A DNA stretch of 64,000 nt from assembly GCA_003024785.1 (NCBI GenBank), contig PUQB01000041.1, positions 515,348-579,347 on the forward strand, given 5' to 3'. Under the pieces are notes generated by a model that was given only the letters and a program-made list of their open reading frames with translations, did not search any database and had not been told where the DNA came from. The translations under genes were made by a program, and so were the position numbers. Shown here piece after piece: positions 35,127 to 47,861 of this stretch. Each line of letters opens with the position of its first letter. The stretch's first letter is position 1. The stretch comes from Selaginella tamariscina. Taxonomy: Eukaryota > Streptophyta > Lycopodiopsida > Selaginellales > Selaginellaceae.

Positions 35127-35292
35127 TAGGGTCATCCCTTGTTGGTGTACAAATTGTGGTGGAGGACACAAACAATAGCTTTGCATTGTCACCGACCATC
35201 TTTGCTTGTATGGAATTCATGATTTGGCTCCTCCACATGCTTGGCACCCTAGTCAAGAAGTACAAAGACATAGATTAGCTAAAGCCCAATCT

Positions 35293-35484
35293 TGTTAAGC
35301 ACCACTATGTACACCCTCACAAAACCACCCGACCTCCCCCAAGCTGTCTCTAAACTCCACCGCCGCTCTCCAAAAAGCTTTCAATACTAAGATGCCTTCC
35401 TTAATTCTCTTAGATTTAGGTATAGCTCTTCAGGAATATACCTTTTTGAGGAATATTTTTTGATTCATTATATGGGTCACAACA
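35293..35484 (-). repeat. Solo LTR of the gypsy A family with perfect target duplication
   Basis: The 192-bp sequence runs TGTTAAGCACCAC...GTCACAACA on the plus strand, the reverse complement of the LTR at 27756. It is flanked on both sides by AATCT (35288-35292 and 35485-35489), a perfect 5-bp duplication. That indicates insertion followed by LTR-LTR recombination. It sits next to CACTA transposase remnants. Confidence 0.92.
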
Positions 35485-35489
35485 AATCT

Positions 35490-38000
35490 AAAAAAGCTAT
35501 TGAAGAACATGTCTCTCTCAATGAGACTAGTAGTGGTGAAGAGGACATGGACTATGAGATGATAGCAAAGCAAAGTGTATTGCATTTACATGATAATCTT
35601 TCACATTAAATTCCATAAGCTCTCTGCACCCACCTTTATGACAATGATTTTGGTTCTAATGGTTTCTTATATGAAAGAAGTTTAGAAGATGAAAAATTCA
35701 ATGCTAAGTGTTTGGACTAAAGACATATTCTTGATTTCTTGAAGAATTGGTAAATGATCAAGAGCAACTTAGAAAATATTTATAACATTACAGTTTTAGC
35801 TTTTTGTCTCACACTTTTAAATATTCAAGCTAGTACACTTATTTCTTCAATAATGATGGACAAGTTTGTGAGGTTTGCACTTTCCTTTTTATTCTTTTTT
35901 CTTGTTTATACTATATAAATAAGTTTTTGAAATGGCTACTACCAGCTAACAACACGTTCTCAAAAACTATAATGCAATTAGACAACATGCTTTGAAAACT
36001 AGTTTGTCATATGTGAGGATACACACATGTGTGAACAACTGTGTGTGCTCAGGTGACACATTGTCTTGTGTGTTATGACATTGCAAAGCTTATGTCTTTC
36101 GATAGAGACCATCATAGCAAGGATAATTTTTTAAGGATTCTAACAGACAATTTATCTTGGAAACATTTTGAGCAATTTTGGTCTAACTTTGCAATTGATG
36201 CGCGCAATGTACACTTGTCCAAACTAATGGGTATGTCCTTCAAAGCAAATGAAACACTTGTACTCAATTTAGATAGTAATTGCGGTTATCAACAATCTTC
36301 CTCCTAAATTGGCAATGAAGCTAGTATGTTTTGAAGTTTAAATTACATATTCTTGTATTTGTAACTACCATCACACTTGCAAGACATGAACAAACTACAA
36401 GACCATACATATATTTGCAAATCTTGGTTAATGAACTTCAAGAACTATGGAGGGGAGTGCCATGCACAAATGTTTCCAAATTAGAGGGTGAACAAAACTT
36501 CACATTACGTGCAATGTTGTAGTAGACTATCAATGATTATCCAAGCCTAAGATTTTGTTTTGGTTTGAGTACTAGTGGTCTTTTTGTGTGTCTGGGCTAT
36601 GACATTGAGTTCATGGTAGCTGTTTACACAAAGTTATCTTTCTTAGGCATAGACATGTCCTCCATGAAGATCATCCATTCTGAACTATTGAAAATTAGTT
36701 ATTTAATACATTTTTATTTAAACCACATTCTCTAAGTTGATACTTTTTTCTTTCATAAAGGAAATTTGATGGACAAGATGAATTACGTGAGTCCCCCTTG
36801 CATTTATAATACAAAATTTGGTACGACCTTTAACATGAATTTGGTGGGCAAGTTCCTAAAATGAAGTGGTTATCAACTTTCTCATAATTGCATCACTAAA
36901 AATGTTGGAATTGTCTTGGAAAAATAGCTTACTAGTAACGCTAATTCTAGAGAGGTTAGGCAGGATTTAAAGCAATACAAAAACAAATATGCACATATAC
37001 AAGGAAAGAGGAAAGGGACTTAGATACTAAAGCAAAATGAGTTGAAGGAGTACAAAAAAAGATTAAGGAACTTCCATGCTCCATCTAATATGGTAGTGTT
37101 ATAAGCATGTTTGTCAATGAGAATGGAACTTTCATTGGTTTAAAAAGCTATGATTACTACTTTTTTGTTTAAATAATTATAATGCTACTTATTTCTTTTC
37201 ATGTTTCACTTATTTTCACTTTTCAGGATGTGCTTCCCATTGTAATCATGGAACCACTAACTCAAATAGGCTCTTTACCTTCTTGGGGATGTATTAAAGT
37301 AAGATACACAACTTGTATGTGTGTTTGAAGTTTATTATTTATATAGGTTTGTATCGTAAAAGTAGTGAATTCCACCAGAATATCGGAAATGAGAGCAAAG
37401 GCTATAGAGTGCATCTGTTTGCTAGAAAGTGAGTCACCTACCAATGCAATGACTTCCCATGTTCACTTTCTTGTCCATTTGGTTGATGAGGTACAGCTTT
37501 GTGGTCCTTGTCCAACTAGAAGCATGTGGTTTGTGGAATGTTTTCTAAAGTTCATAAAGGGTCAGGTACATAACATGCTAAAGCTAAAGGATCCATTGTA
37601 GAGGGTCTAATAAAACATGAAGCACTAAGTTTTATGGATGCAACACACACTAAACTTTTTCCAATGGCACCAATTTGGGAGGACAGGGTTAATGCGGTTG
37701 TTTTTGAAGGCCCAAGGAAAATAGTTAGACTCTCAATGTGGATGTTGACAACATTACTATTTTTCTTTGGAATAACGAGGAACTTTTCCAAGAATATTTT
37801 GAGCAATATGAAACACTTTGCAAAGCTATAGAAATGGATAGACAAGCGTTCAAGAGGAGGTATAGAAGCTCACGCTACTCGACTGGGTTGGAATAATTGT
37901 CTTTAAAACCTAACTTACCTTGGCTAAGACAAACAATGCAAGAGGATTTAAATAAATGGTTGAGACATTCCAAACCAAACTATTGAGTATACAAAGGATG
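35490..38000 (+). pseudogene. CACTA (En/Spm) transposase remnant
   Basis: The clearest part is about 37380-37690: RAKAIECICLLES, HFLVHLVDEVQLCGPCPTRS, WFVECFLKFIKGQV and, after a frame change, EGLIKHEALSF. This matches the C-terminal DUF4218 block of plant TNP2-type CACTA transposases (HLxxHLxxE...GPVxxRWMYPFERYLKxLKGYV...EGYIxEE). Upstream at 36041-36307 an open frame (MSFDRDHHSKDNFLRILTDN) may be an earlier part of the protein. Many stops interrupt the rest. I did not find CACTA termini around it. Confidence 0.65.
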
Positions 38001-38446
38001 TTTGCAAAAGGTGTGTAATATTTGTCTTCACATTTTGGAAGTTATATGATTCATTCCCCTAAATCAGTATTGAAGCTCAGCACTTTCATGTAGGCCGCAA
38101 GGATGACACATGCGTAAACATGTAGTGCCTTTAACTCTAAGCTTAGGACACTACACTACACTATAGTTATGGATTTGAGAGCCCACCCCCCTCCCTCCCT
38201 CCCTCCCCCCCCCACCCATTTTAAGGAATTGACAAGTGAGTTGGCATGAAATCTCTATGCTAGATGCTATTTACTTGGAACTCCTTAAGGGGGTAAGTTT
38301 GACAGTGAGTGAGTACTCTAACCCTAATAACCTAGATTGGTCATACCAAAACCCTCAATTCGTATGCATTATAGAGATTGAGTTTATGTTTTGATTGTTC
38401 CCAAATATAAAATTAGGGATTATGCAAAGTGAAAAGTAAAAACTAC
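38001..38446. other. Spacer with a C-rich tract
   Basis: A CCCT/C tract lies at about 38186-38216. No coding or regulatory signal is seen otherwise. Confidence 0.5.
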
Positions 38447-40713
38447 GAACATGTTACCAAACAAAAAGAGTTAATTAAATCTATAAATGTGGCGTACTCA
38501 TTCACATGACCATAGATTCATCAATGGTAAGGGTTGTGAAACTCTTAAAATGTAAGCATTTAAAGTTAGGGCGGCACAAAGGGTGTGCCTTGACGAGATT
38601 AACTAGGCTTATGTTGATAAGGCCCCTATTTTCATGTTTACATAAGTGGCCTAGCACCAAATGCCAATCCTGAGATCTTTTTATGACAAAAACTTTTTGC
38701 ATGTGCATTTAAGGTGGAGATTTAACTTTGTGTTAAAAGTTATTAGGGCTTTATGTCCTAGGGTTAGGGCATCATGTTTAATTAGGGCTCATGATGATGT
38801 GGCAATATCCAAAATTGGGGCATTAAAAACAAGTGGAAGAATTTTTTAAAAGCTAAGTTTTAGAGTTTCTTAAAAATACCTAACGACACCCAATTATATT
38901 TCAATAAATAACAATAGTCAACTTCCAAAGTAATGTCTTAATTATGAATATAAATTATGTTAGAAAAATTAACTAGTAACTAACATTAATCATTGTATGC
39001 AAAGCCAACCAAAAATTCACATTGTTTATATTACCCCCTTTTGCATAATGCTAAGCCAAGTATTTAAAAACTATTATTAACTAGTTGAGCCATCATATGT
39101 GTCATAAAGTCACTTGTAAACCTTCTGCTCACTTAAATGTAGAAAATTAATTAATTAATTAATTTATATTAATTAGAATTTAAATAGGAGGTTTCTAGTT
39201 AATATTGTTTATCAGCTGCTTGGTTAAATCAAGGAATAAAACTTTCTTTATTCCGAATATTAAATGGAGTTTACAACCTAGTCATCGAGTGCATTACAAG
39301 TAATTTGAATTCATTTCAAATGCTTAAATCAACACTTTCACATTTCATTTTCACATTTCCACCATATAATATTCTCATTTATGTTTTTGCTTTTATAATA
39401 TTGGCCCAATTTCGTGCTTGAGTTCAAGTTGAGTTGACGAACTCTTAAAATTGAAAAAAATAAGATTAACATGAATAAATCTCAGTTTAACATTTTGAAA
39501 ACCAAACATTGTTTTAAATGATATCAACATGAATAAATTTAAAATTTACATTTAAGACAAAACTTAAAACATAAACTTGTCAAATAAATTTCATTTTAAA
39601 AAAACACAACATATTTACATGATTAAATTTTAAATAAATATTTACAAACTAGACATTATACTCAAATGCTACAAGTCACAAAAGCCACAAATGATGTATT
39701 ATAAACCAGCTTGGTAAGAAGGAGAGCTTCTCTCTTAGGTTCCGCCTCAACATATTCTAACAAAATATAATTAGTGGTAATAGTGATACATACATATATA
39801 TAATATTTATAAAATAATATATAAATACATATATAAATTTATGCTAATATAGAAAATATATGAATATATGTATTTGTATATATTTATCAAAATATATGTT
39901 ACAGGCATATATGACATATATATACAAACATTCAGATATAGACATGTATAATTTGCTATACATATGTATATATAGAGTAAATTATGCATGTCATGTATTA
40001 TACATATCTATAGCTATACATATGCTATCCATTTGTATAGTATGCATGTACAAGCATATATAGACATGTATTTATACATAACATGCATAAGGATAATATA
40101 AACATTAATAACATTCTTAGGAGAGCTTCAAATGTTAAGTTTTAAAATTTAAATAAAAGAAATAATTAATCTTTTCTTTATAATGCAAATGCAATAAAAG
40201 GACAAGTGAACATGTGAGTGTGTACACGTGGGTGCATGCATGTGTGTAGATAAGAAAATCATTATGTAATGCTCACTCACCAAGTTCATGATACAACATA
40301 AACATGCATTAATGATATAATTCATTGAACAAACAAGTCATGGTAATGTCCCTAAATATTCTAGTGGACAACAGAGGCCCATAAGAATGTCCTTAAGAAT
40401 TGAATTACATTGCAAAATTGCAACCTACATATCTAAAACATGTATATTGACTAAACTATAGTAAGATCTTCTATTTTATTCTCCAACACAGCTGTAGAAA
40501 CTCAAAACACATTATATTACTAATTCATTAAAATTAACGAGACATTACGTTCCGAACATAAATTGTAACTAGTATATATGTTATCTAAAATATTTTTTAA
40601 GATTAAGGTTAATATTAATTTAATTTTAGTAATTTTAAGATTAAGATTAATTATTTGTGATATCAATTGAAATAGTGTTGACTTTAACATTAATTAATTA
40701 AGATTTAATTTTA

Positions 40714-41180
40714 AGGGAAAATTACATTTATATTCCTGAAATTTATCATATTTACATATATTCTTAAAAAATTTATATTACATATATATCACTGAAACTT
40801 CAATTTAAAACTTCATAAATTTTAAAATTAAAAATTAAAAAATATTTTTAAAAAATCAATAAAGTTTTATAATTAATTTGTATTTTATTATATTTAGGTC
40901 CAAAATACAACCTATTAAACATATATATCACAATATAATATAATTATTTTATAAAATATTCCATTTACTATGATAATTTTTGACATTTAACAATTAATAA
41001 ACTTTAATTATTTCATTTGTAATATATTATGAATTGAAATACATTTTTAGTTAATATTGTTATTTTAAAAGTCAAAATATTACAACTGAAGTTTTAAAGG
41101 GTATATACATGAATAAAACTTTTATTCAGGATATATATGTAAATATGATAAATTTCAAGGGTATAAATGTAATTTTCCTT
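40714..41180. mobile_element. 467-bp MITE with long inverted repeats
   Basis: The element begins AGGGAAAATTACATTTATA and ends with the near-perfect inverse TATAAATGTAATTTTCCTT, and the terminal inverted repeats run for about 90 bp. It is flanked by AATTTTA on both sides (40707-40713 and 41181-41187). The matching sites in the two sister segments, near 29520 and 58910 (inverted), carry a single GATTTAATTTTAATT and no insertion, so they show the empty site. It has no coding capacity. Confidence 0.92.
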
Positions 41181-42166
41181 AATTTTAATTAGTACCTGAT
41201 ATATTGATATATGTATAAATTTGTGTATGCATGTTTAACATAACTTAAAAATAAAAACAATATTAATTAAAAATATTTATTTTAAGCTGGTTACCAATCT
41301 CGTAAAATTAACACACACATTAATATAGCATATGATTTAAAAATGGTTTAAAGATTTGTAAGAGATTTTTTTTTTTTTTTTTTTTTTGTTCTAAATAAAT
41401 TAAACTTATTATAATTTATATCTCATGTAAAATTAAATACATATTAACTTTTAATGTAACCAACATACTCAATATTAAACAATATCTTTAAGGTAAGTAT
41501 TATGTATGTGTCTAAGTGTGTAAATTAACTATTTTGTTTAAGAAGTAATCAGTTTGTGACAACTTTAAGATAAATTGTTTAATTGTTAGAATTTATTCTT
41601 TTTCTGGAAATTACATGAATTAAAGTGTGAATTGAAATATTTTAAATCATATATTTTTTATAAAAATTTATTAATAAAGAGAACATTGAAATAGTTAAAC
41701 CATGAACTTAAACAGAGAATAACTTTTAAATTTTATATTTTCAACTTGACACTAATTTTTGTTTTGAATTAAAACTTTAGACGAGATAAGTATCCCTTGA
41801 ATTAAATAAATTGAAATAATTAATTACTTTATTATTTTAAAATATTTTTAAAACGTAAATAGATAAAGCATTTAAATAAAAATTAAATGAATTACCCTTT
41901 TGAATATAAATAGCATATACTATTTAAATAGTTTTTAAAAAGGTTACTTGGGACCAAACTTAAATTGTTTATAAGAGAGATTTTGAATGAAAACTTTATC
42001 AAACAACAAATAAATAAGAAGCATCAAATACCCCGTAGACGAGTACCCAGTCTTGAATATTTAATTCTTACATGTGATTCGAATTTTATGCTGAAAAAAA
42101 TCAAATTAACAAAGTTAATTCAAATTTAAAACAGAAGTATACATATTTTTATTAAGGTACACTTAC

Positions 42167-43182
42167 AACGTCTTCCCTCTTATAATCCTCCATCTTATTT
42201 TCGACTTGCCCTTCCAAGTCCTGAACAAAAACTGTTAATGTATCAATTTACATATACAATTCCTTGGTATTATCTATTATGGTTCCAGAATAATAATGGA
42301 CACGTTCAGTAATTAAGTGTGGTAGAATAACCTAGTCTCATGCCTCGTATATATCACAGACTTATGTCTTAGACCACTTACTTATCCGATATCAACACTA
42401 TCTATCTATCTATCTATATCACAGATTTATTAATTACAATTGTATTAGACCACCAGATATCTTACCTCCAAATTACAACTCAAAAGCTGTTCCATATATT
42501 TCTCTGCCTCTTCCAATCCACATGTTTCATACTTCCTAAGCATCTGCAGGATGATCATGTCAAATACAAAATTCGCCTCCCTCCTGCGCCCCCCCTCTCT
42601 CTCTCTCTCACAGACCATGTTATTTGTGTAGTGTGAAACACTAAGAAAATAAATTATATATATAGAGAGAAAGACAAACCTCATCAATTACTGCAAAGAG
42701 AAATTGCTTAGGATGTTCATCCACCCAAACGGAGTCTTCAGAATCTTCTACAGAATCTTCTTCAGAATCCTCTTCAGAATCTGCTGCAATGCACTTTTTA
42801 TAAAATTTCTCGTAGGTGGTTTCTGCGGAGTCCTCAACCTCAAAAGCACCACACAGACCATTCTTGTTCTTGTAAACATAACAACGACATAAACTCCAGA
42901 CATTTATAGACCTCTGGCCGGGTTTCAAAGGCCCGGCGAGCATAAAAGACGTTAAGGGCAGCATATCTGCAATATTTTCCAATACTTGCAGATAGATCGG
43001 GCACGCAACAAATGATAGAATCTCCTGTCTTTGAAGATCATCAATACTCTCGTTCTCTGACACTTACACTCGTTGCAATTCCGCAATGCATACTGTGCAA
43101 TCTTCTCGTTCCTTGCACGCAACGGGATACATTTTCTCTCCTCCTGTGGCGCCCGCTTCGCACCTCGTCGTCTCCTGCCCAT
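42167..43182 (-). pseudogene. Unknown small gene, copy R3
   Basis: Exon 1 (42680-43182) starts MGRRRRGAKRAPQEERK, then NEKIAQYALRNCNEC. After a one-base loss near 43025 it continues EILSFVACPIYLQ, FMLAGPLKPGQRSINVW, VYKNKNGLCGAFEVED, the acidic run DSEEDSEEDSVEDSEDS and DEHPKQFLFAVIDE. Exon 2 is 42466-42543 (KYETCGLEEAEKYMEQLL), exon 3 is 42167-42220, and a short last exon lies near 42085-42110. All splice sites match copy R2. I do not recognise the protein. It is basic at the N terminus and acidic in the middle, with a short helical C-terminal tail. Confidence 0.65.
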
Positions 43183-43290
43183 GAACCTTAACCAGCCCTA
43201 ACATGGGTTTAATTGTACTGCTACGTGAAAAGGTTAATCCTTTTTGCAATATTCATAGGGTAAATCCGAACCGTCCGAGTAGCATATTCT

Positions 43291-43639
43291 ATATTCATGA
43301 GACCTTAATACCTAATTAAAGGTTTTTTTATTAATTAATGCAGGTTTGTTTTGTTGTACCAATGATGTTGCTGTCGTATCGAGAAGACGGACGTTTGTTG
43401 TAGGTCAATTGATACGTTGTTACGTGGTGAGAGTAAGAATCAGTATAATTTAATTTATGAAGTGATTTTGAAGTCTAAACTCACATGAAGGCCAAGTCAT
43501 AACGATAATTTTTAAATTAGTTGTTGAATATTTATTTGGATTGAACATTTATTATTAGTGTTTGTATGTGAGATCGGCTAAATCCTAAATCTGAACCCAT
43601 TTGATAACCACTTAAATCATGAATTTATGTAACTTCATT
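43291..43639. other. Short unassigned spacer
   Basis: This is AT-rich sequence between duplication arm R3 and the copia-2 fragment, with no coding signal. It may contain the degraded 5' part of copia-2, but I cannot show that. Confidence 0.45.
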
Positions 43640-44243
43640 TAATAATTATCCCCATTGCGTTGTTTAACCACCAAAGGCGAATGAGGAAAAGAGTGGTGGT
43701 CCAAAAAAGAACAAATGATATAAGGAAAAGTATAAGGCTGATGGGAGTGTTGATCGATATAAAGCAAGATTGGTTTGCCCGTGGTACAAGGACTGATTAC
43801 ATAAAAACGTTCAACCCCATGGTAAAGTTGACTACCATTCGACTCTTATTAATTTTGGCTATAAACTGACATACGCACAGCCTTTTTGAACGGCGACTTG
43901 GATGAGGAGGTGTACATGGCACAACCACTAGGTTTTATTAAGCTATGTGAAGAAAACCTTGTTTGCAAGCTCAACAAAGCTTTATACGGCCTTAAACAAT
44001 TTACCAGAACGTGACACATTTACAAATAAAATCTTATCTTTCAGCTCAATGAGCTGCATATTGCCTTGAAATCCATGTGCGGCACAATAGGAAGCATGGC
44101 ATCCCGAGTTAACAGAGGAGAAATAGTATGCTATGACTAACCTCAACCTTATTGCTACACTCATTGGTAACAAGTGTGAAGCTGTTTGCCGAAAGTGACT
44201 AGGACATGATCAAACTCCTGAGGAGGAGAAAGTGTTCAAAACT
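43640..44243 (+). pseudogene. Copia-2 reverse transcriptase, first half
   Basis: The fragment reads RYKARLV-like IDIKQDWFARGTRTDYIKTF, then NPMVKLTTIRLLLILAIN. After frame changes come ERRLG/DLDEEVYMAQPLGF and NLVCKLNKALYGLKQ, the standard Ty1/copia RT order. It ends with PEEEKVFKT at 44243, where the gypsy LTR begins. The continuation of this RT lies at 53271-54044 on the minus strand. Confidence 0.8.
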
Positions 44244-46932
44244 TGTTAGGCACCACTACGTACAAACTAGAGACCCTCACAAAACCACCCGGCCTCCCCC
44301 AAGCCGTCTCTAGTCTCCACATGCTGCTCTCCAAAAGTCTTCCCATATTCGTGTGCCCTTAATTCTCTTAGATCTAAGTATAACTCTTTAGGAATATTCT
44401 AGCTTATACCTTTCTAGGGAATATTCTTTGATTCGTTATATGGGTCGTAAAATCCTCCCCCATTAGCAAGTCCTTGTCCTCAAGGGCAGTATAACTTACT
44501 CAACTGGTCCTATATCATTAGCCTCGTACATCCACAAAGAATCTACCCGGGACTTGTTCCTTGTGAGTACTCTCTTTAACTGGCTAACATGAAACACTGG
44601 GTGCACCCTCACTCCTTTTGGCAGCCGTAGTCGATATGCCACCTTATCAATACGCTTCAGAATCTCATAAGGACCTGAGTACATGGGAGACAACTTATTA
44701 TTGTGTCCCTTTCGTAAGGCCACAACAGTGTTCCGCCTTACATGTGTGGGCAAATACCACTCGGAGATATACATAGTCTCCCACCTGGAACTTTTGGAAG
44801 CTTTGTGCTCATTAGCAAACTTAATAGTTCGGATTTGAGCTGCTTGTAAGTTCTTCTTGCACAAAATCTAAATGTTTCTAAGCTCAACACTCAGATCTTT
44901 AGTTTCCTCATCCATGTTGCCTTGAGCTTTCTTACTTGCTAAACCAAGCTCAAAAGCAGTCTTGGAATGCCGTCCAAACATAGCATAATATGGACTCATT
45001 CCAATGCCACTATGTCCTTGGCAAATGGAAAACAAAGTCCATAAAGATACTGCCCCATCGCCTGTCTGGAATAGGCAATGGTACTAATAGCCCACTTGGT
45101 TTTTCCTTGGGCACCTTTACTTGCTGACACTTGTCACAAGTCCTGCAGTACTCTATAATATTAGCTTTCATATTCCTCCAATAGAACCTTCTCTTGATCA
45201 ACTCATACGTTTTCCTCTCTCAAATTAACCAGCCTTCAGGTGATCATGATGGAAATATAGTACCTGGTTGATCAAATGGTCCACACGAGGAAGATACACA
45301 CGGCCATTGTAGTACAAAACTCCATCCTAAAATGAGAATGGTGGCTCTAGCTGTCCTTTGAGCTCCTGCACCTCAGCGTCTTGTGCTTGAGCATGTTAAA
45401 CTACCTGGCTAAACTCACTGAGCATCCTTGTTAATGCATTACATAAGCGTGTTTGGAATTCTCTAACCACTGTGGCTCTCCTAACGCATGACAAAGCATT
45501 TACCACCACGTTAGCCTTTTCCACGCAATGCTCAATAGGAAATTTGCCAAACTCCATGAGCTTAACCATCCAGCGAGCTTACTGAGAGTTTAACTCTTCC
45601 TGTTTGAACAGATACATCAAAGTTTTGTGATCTGTAGACACTTTGAAACTTGCACCATAAAGATAGTGCCTCCAAACTCATAATGTATTAACAATAGCCA
45701 GTAGTTCTTGCTCATATGTTGAGTATTGTTGTTCTACAGGATTCAAGTACGGCTCTTATAAGCAATAGGCCTTCCTTCTTGCATAAGTACAACTCTAATG
45801 GCCACTCCACTTGCATCACACGATACCTCATAAGGCTTAAAGGGATTTGCAATACATAAAACTGGTGCATATACCAAAGCTTGGAAACTGCTCTTCTCTG
45901 AAACACTTCATGCAAAGGGAATGTCCTTCCTCAGCAACCTAGTTAACAGAGAAGCTTTCTTGGCATAATCCTTGACATACCGCCGATAATAACCAGCCAT
46001 GCCCAAGAAACTCCGTAACTCTTCTGCATTGCTAGGAACTGGCCATTGCTCCACCACTGCCACCTTCTGTGGATCAATCTTCACTCCACTTGGTGTCACA
46101 ATGTGACCCAAATACTCCACTTTGCACTGAACAAATGCACATTTGCTCTTCTTTGCATAGAGCTTGTTCTTCCTTAACAACTAAAGAACTCTTCGCAAAT
46201 GCTACACATGCTCCTTCATATTCTTACTGTAAATAAGAATATCGTTGAGGAAGATCTCCACAAAGTCGTGCAAGTAGTCACCAAACACCTCAATCGTCAA
46301 CCGAGTGAATGTGACTGGGGCATTTGTTAAGCCGAATGGCATAACAGTGAACTCAAAATGCCCAATTATCTTGGTGAACACTCTAGCTCCACCGAGATGA
46401 TCCATGATAGTATCCACACATGGCATGGGCATTCTATCCTTCATTGTTTGCTTGTTGAGAGCTCTATAGTCTATGCACATCCTCATGGTGCCATCCTTCT
46501 TCATGACAAGCAATACTGGTGCACCAAATGGAGACTTGCTCAGTTGTATGAAGCCATATTCCAATAGCTCCATCACTTGTCTCTTAACCTCTTGCTCATT
46601 AGCATGGCTCAGTCGAAATGGCTTACGGTAAATGGCTTTTGTACCCTATTCCAACTCCACACCTCTTGCATGTGGTAAGCCATGAGGTAGCTTGGGAGGG
46701 AAGACGTCAGCAAACTCCTCACACAACAGCTTTGCTCAAGGTGACAGTAAAAGCACTTGTTTAGAGACTCAAGCTTTGTTCCAAACCAAGTGTCTTTCAC
46801 TTCACTATACTCAAGCTTCATGTGCTTGGTGCTCCACTAGATCTTAGGATCCACACGCACTAGCTTCGCAAGAAAGAAAATCTCCACCAGCTAGGTTTTG
46901 TCAAACTCTAGCTGTAACTCCTTCACACAAGC
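44244..46932 (-). mobile_element. Gypsy B/E, 3' half (LTR, integrase, RNase H, RT, protease repeat)
   Basis: The 3' LTR is 44244-about 44451. Reading leftward from 46932 come a remnant of the protease tandem repeat, RT (GFIQLSKSPFGAPVLLV; catalytic motif changed to FLNDILIYS), RNase H with frameshifts (45480-45910), the integrase finger (CRTCDKC), then LPRT joined directly to [12 protein letters not shown], so the DDE core is missing as in element A. The C-terminal domain ends [10 protein letters not shown]. It stops at 46932 at an inversion junction with copia-1. Its 5' half is 54045-55462. Confidence 0.9.
44496..46576 (-). pseudogene. Gypsy B/E pol remnant
   Basis: RT at 46202-46576 contains MRMCIDYRALNKQT and ends NMKEHV. 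The connection domain at 45908-46180 has NKLYAKKSKCAF and LGHIVTPSGVK, then WPVPSNAEELRSFLGMAGYY. An integrase finger piece is at 45010-45201 and the integrase C-terminal part at 44496-44864 ([20 protein letters not shown]). The second Asp of the RT FLDD motif is preserved but the first is Asn. Several frame changes separate the pieces. Confidence 0.85.
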
Positions 46933-46993
46933 TACACACCATAGCATACATTAGACTTCCAAGTAGATTTCGAAATGGTACCTTTTGCATGGC

Positions 46994-47860
46994 CTATTGC
47001 TCCTCCTTGCTAGAAGGACATTTATCCTTGGTTAAGAACTTGATGTTACCAGGTTCCTTAGGTACAAGAGATGGATTGCAATCAGCATAGCCATACGTCT
47101 CAAGTACTTTGGTCAAGTACTGTTGTTGAGATACATGAAGTAGACGTCGTTTCCTATCACAGTAAATCTCCAGTCCTAGAAAATACCGTGCTTCCCCAAG
47201 ATCCTCCATAGCAAAAACCTTTCCAAGTTTTGCCTTAAAACACTTCAAATAATCAATGCTATTGCAAATCAAAAGTGAATCATCTACGTAAAGAGCAACT
47301 ATAAGTAAAAACTTTCCTTCCCTTTTAATGTAGACGTTGGATTCTGGAGAAATGGGTGTGAAACCGTCTGCTTTGAAAAATGCATCAATTTTCTGCCACC
47401 AAGCTCGCGATGCTTGCTTAATCCCATAAAGAGCTTTCTTGAGTTTCCATACAAGGTGCTCCTTTCAGGAACAACATAACCTTTGGGCTGTTGGAGATAA
47501 ACTTCTTCCAGTAAATCTCCATTTAAAAATGTTGTTTTAATGTCAGTATGATGAATCTCAAGATCAAAATGAGCACAAAAGAAAGTAAAATTCGAATGCT
47601 TATCATTTTTACCACCGAGAGAGTAAGTCTCGAGATAGTCAACGCCATACTGTTGTTTGAAACCCTATGCCACAAGCCGTGCTTTGTGACATTTGATGGA
47701 GCCATCTGCATTCAACTTAGTCTTATAGACCCAGTGGCAGCCAAGAGCTGAAGCTCCCTTTGGTAAAACCGTTACCTCAAAATCCCATGCGAGTGATAGA
47801 GTCAATCTCCCTATCCATTGCTTCCTTCTAGTGAACATTATCCGAGCTAGCCATAGCCTC
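46994..47860 (-). pseudogene. Copia-1 reverse transcriptase remnant
   Basis: The best piece, 46994-47272, reads LGKVFAMEDLGEARYFLGLE then VSQQQYLTKVLETYG, the classic copia RT palm end. Upstream, 47280-47860 carries decayed RT (KGYVVPERS; the SLLIV(A)LYVDD-type motif region near 47270-47300) with several stops and frameshifts. Confidence 0.8.
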
Positions 47861-47861
47861 T

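Larger units (their letters stand above)
38447..43290 (-). repeat. Inverted duplication arm R3 (4.8 kb)
   Basis: This arm is the reverse complement of 56995-61355. Matching landmarks are GAACATGTTACCAAACAAAA (38447 versus 61355), ATTAGTGGTAATAGTGATAC (39771 versus 59887), the TA-rich tract at 39780-40080, the small gene, and the ACCGTCCG end (43272 versus 57012). The length difference between the arms is explained mainly by a 467-bp MITE at 40714-41180. The arm contains the unknown small gene and otherwise AT-rich non-coding sequence. Confidence 0.88.

Noticed and set aside
39807-40063. Short frames in the TA-rich tract of arm R3
   Set aside because: Low-complexity sequence. The inverse copy at 59480-59880 does not preserve them.
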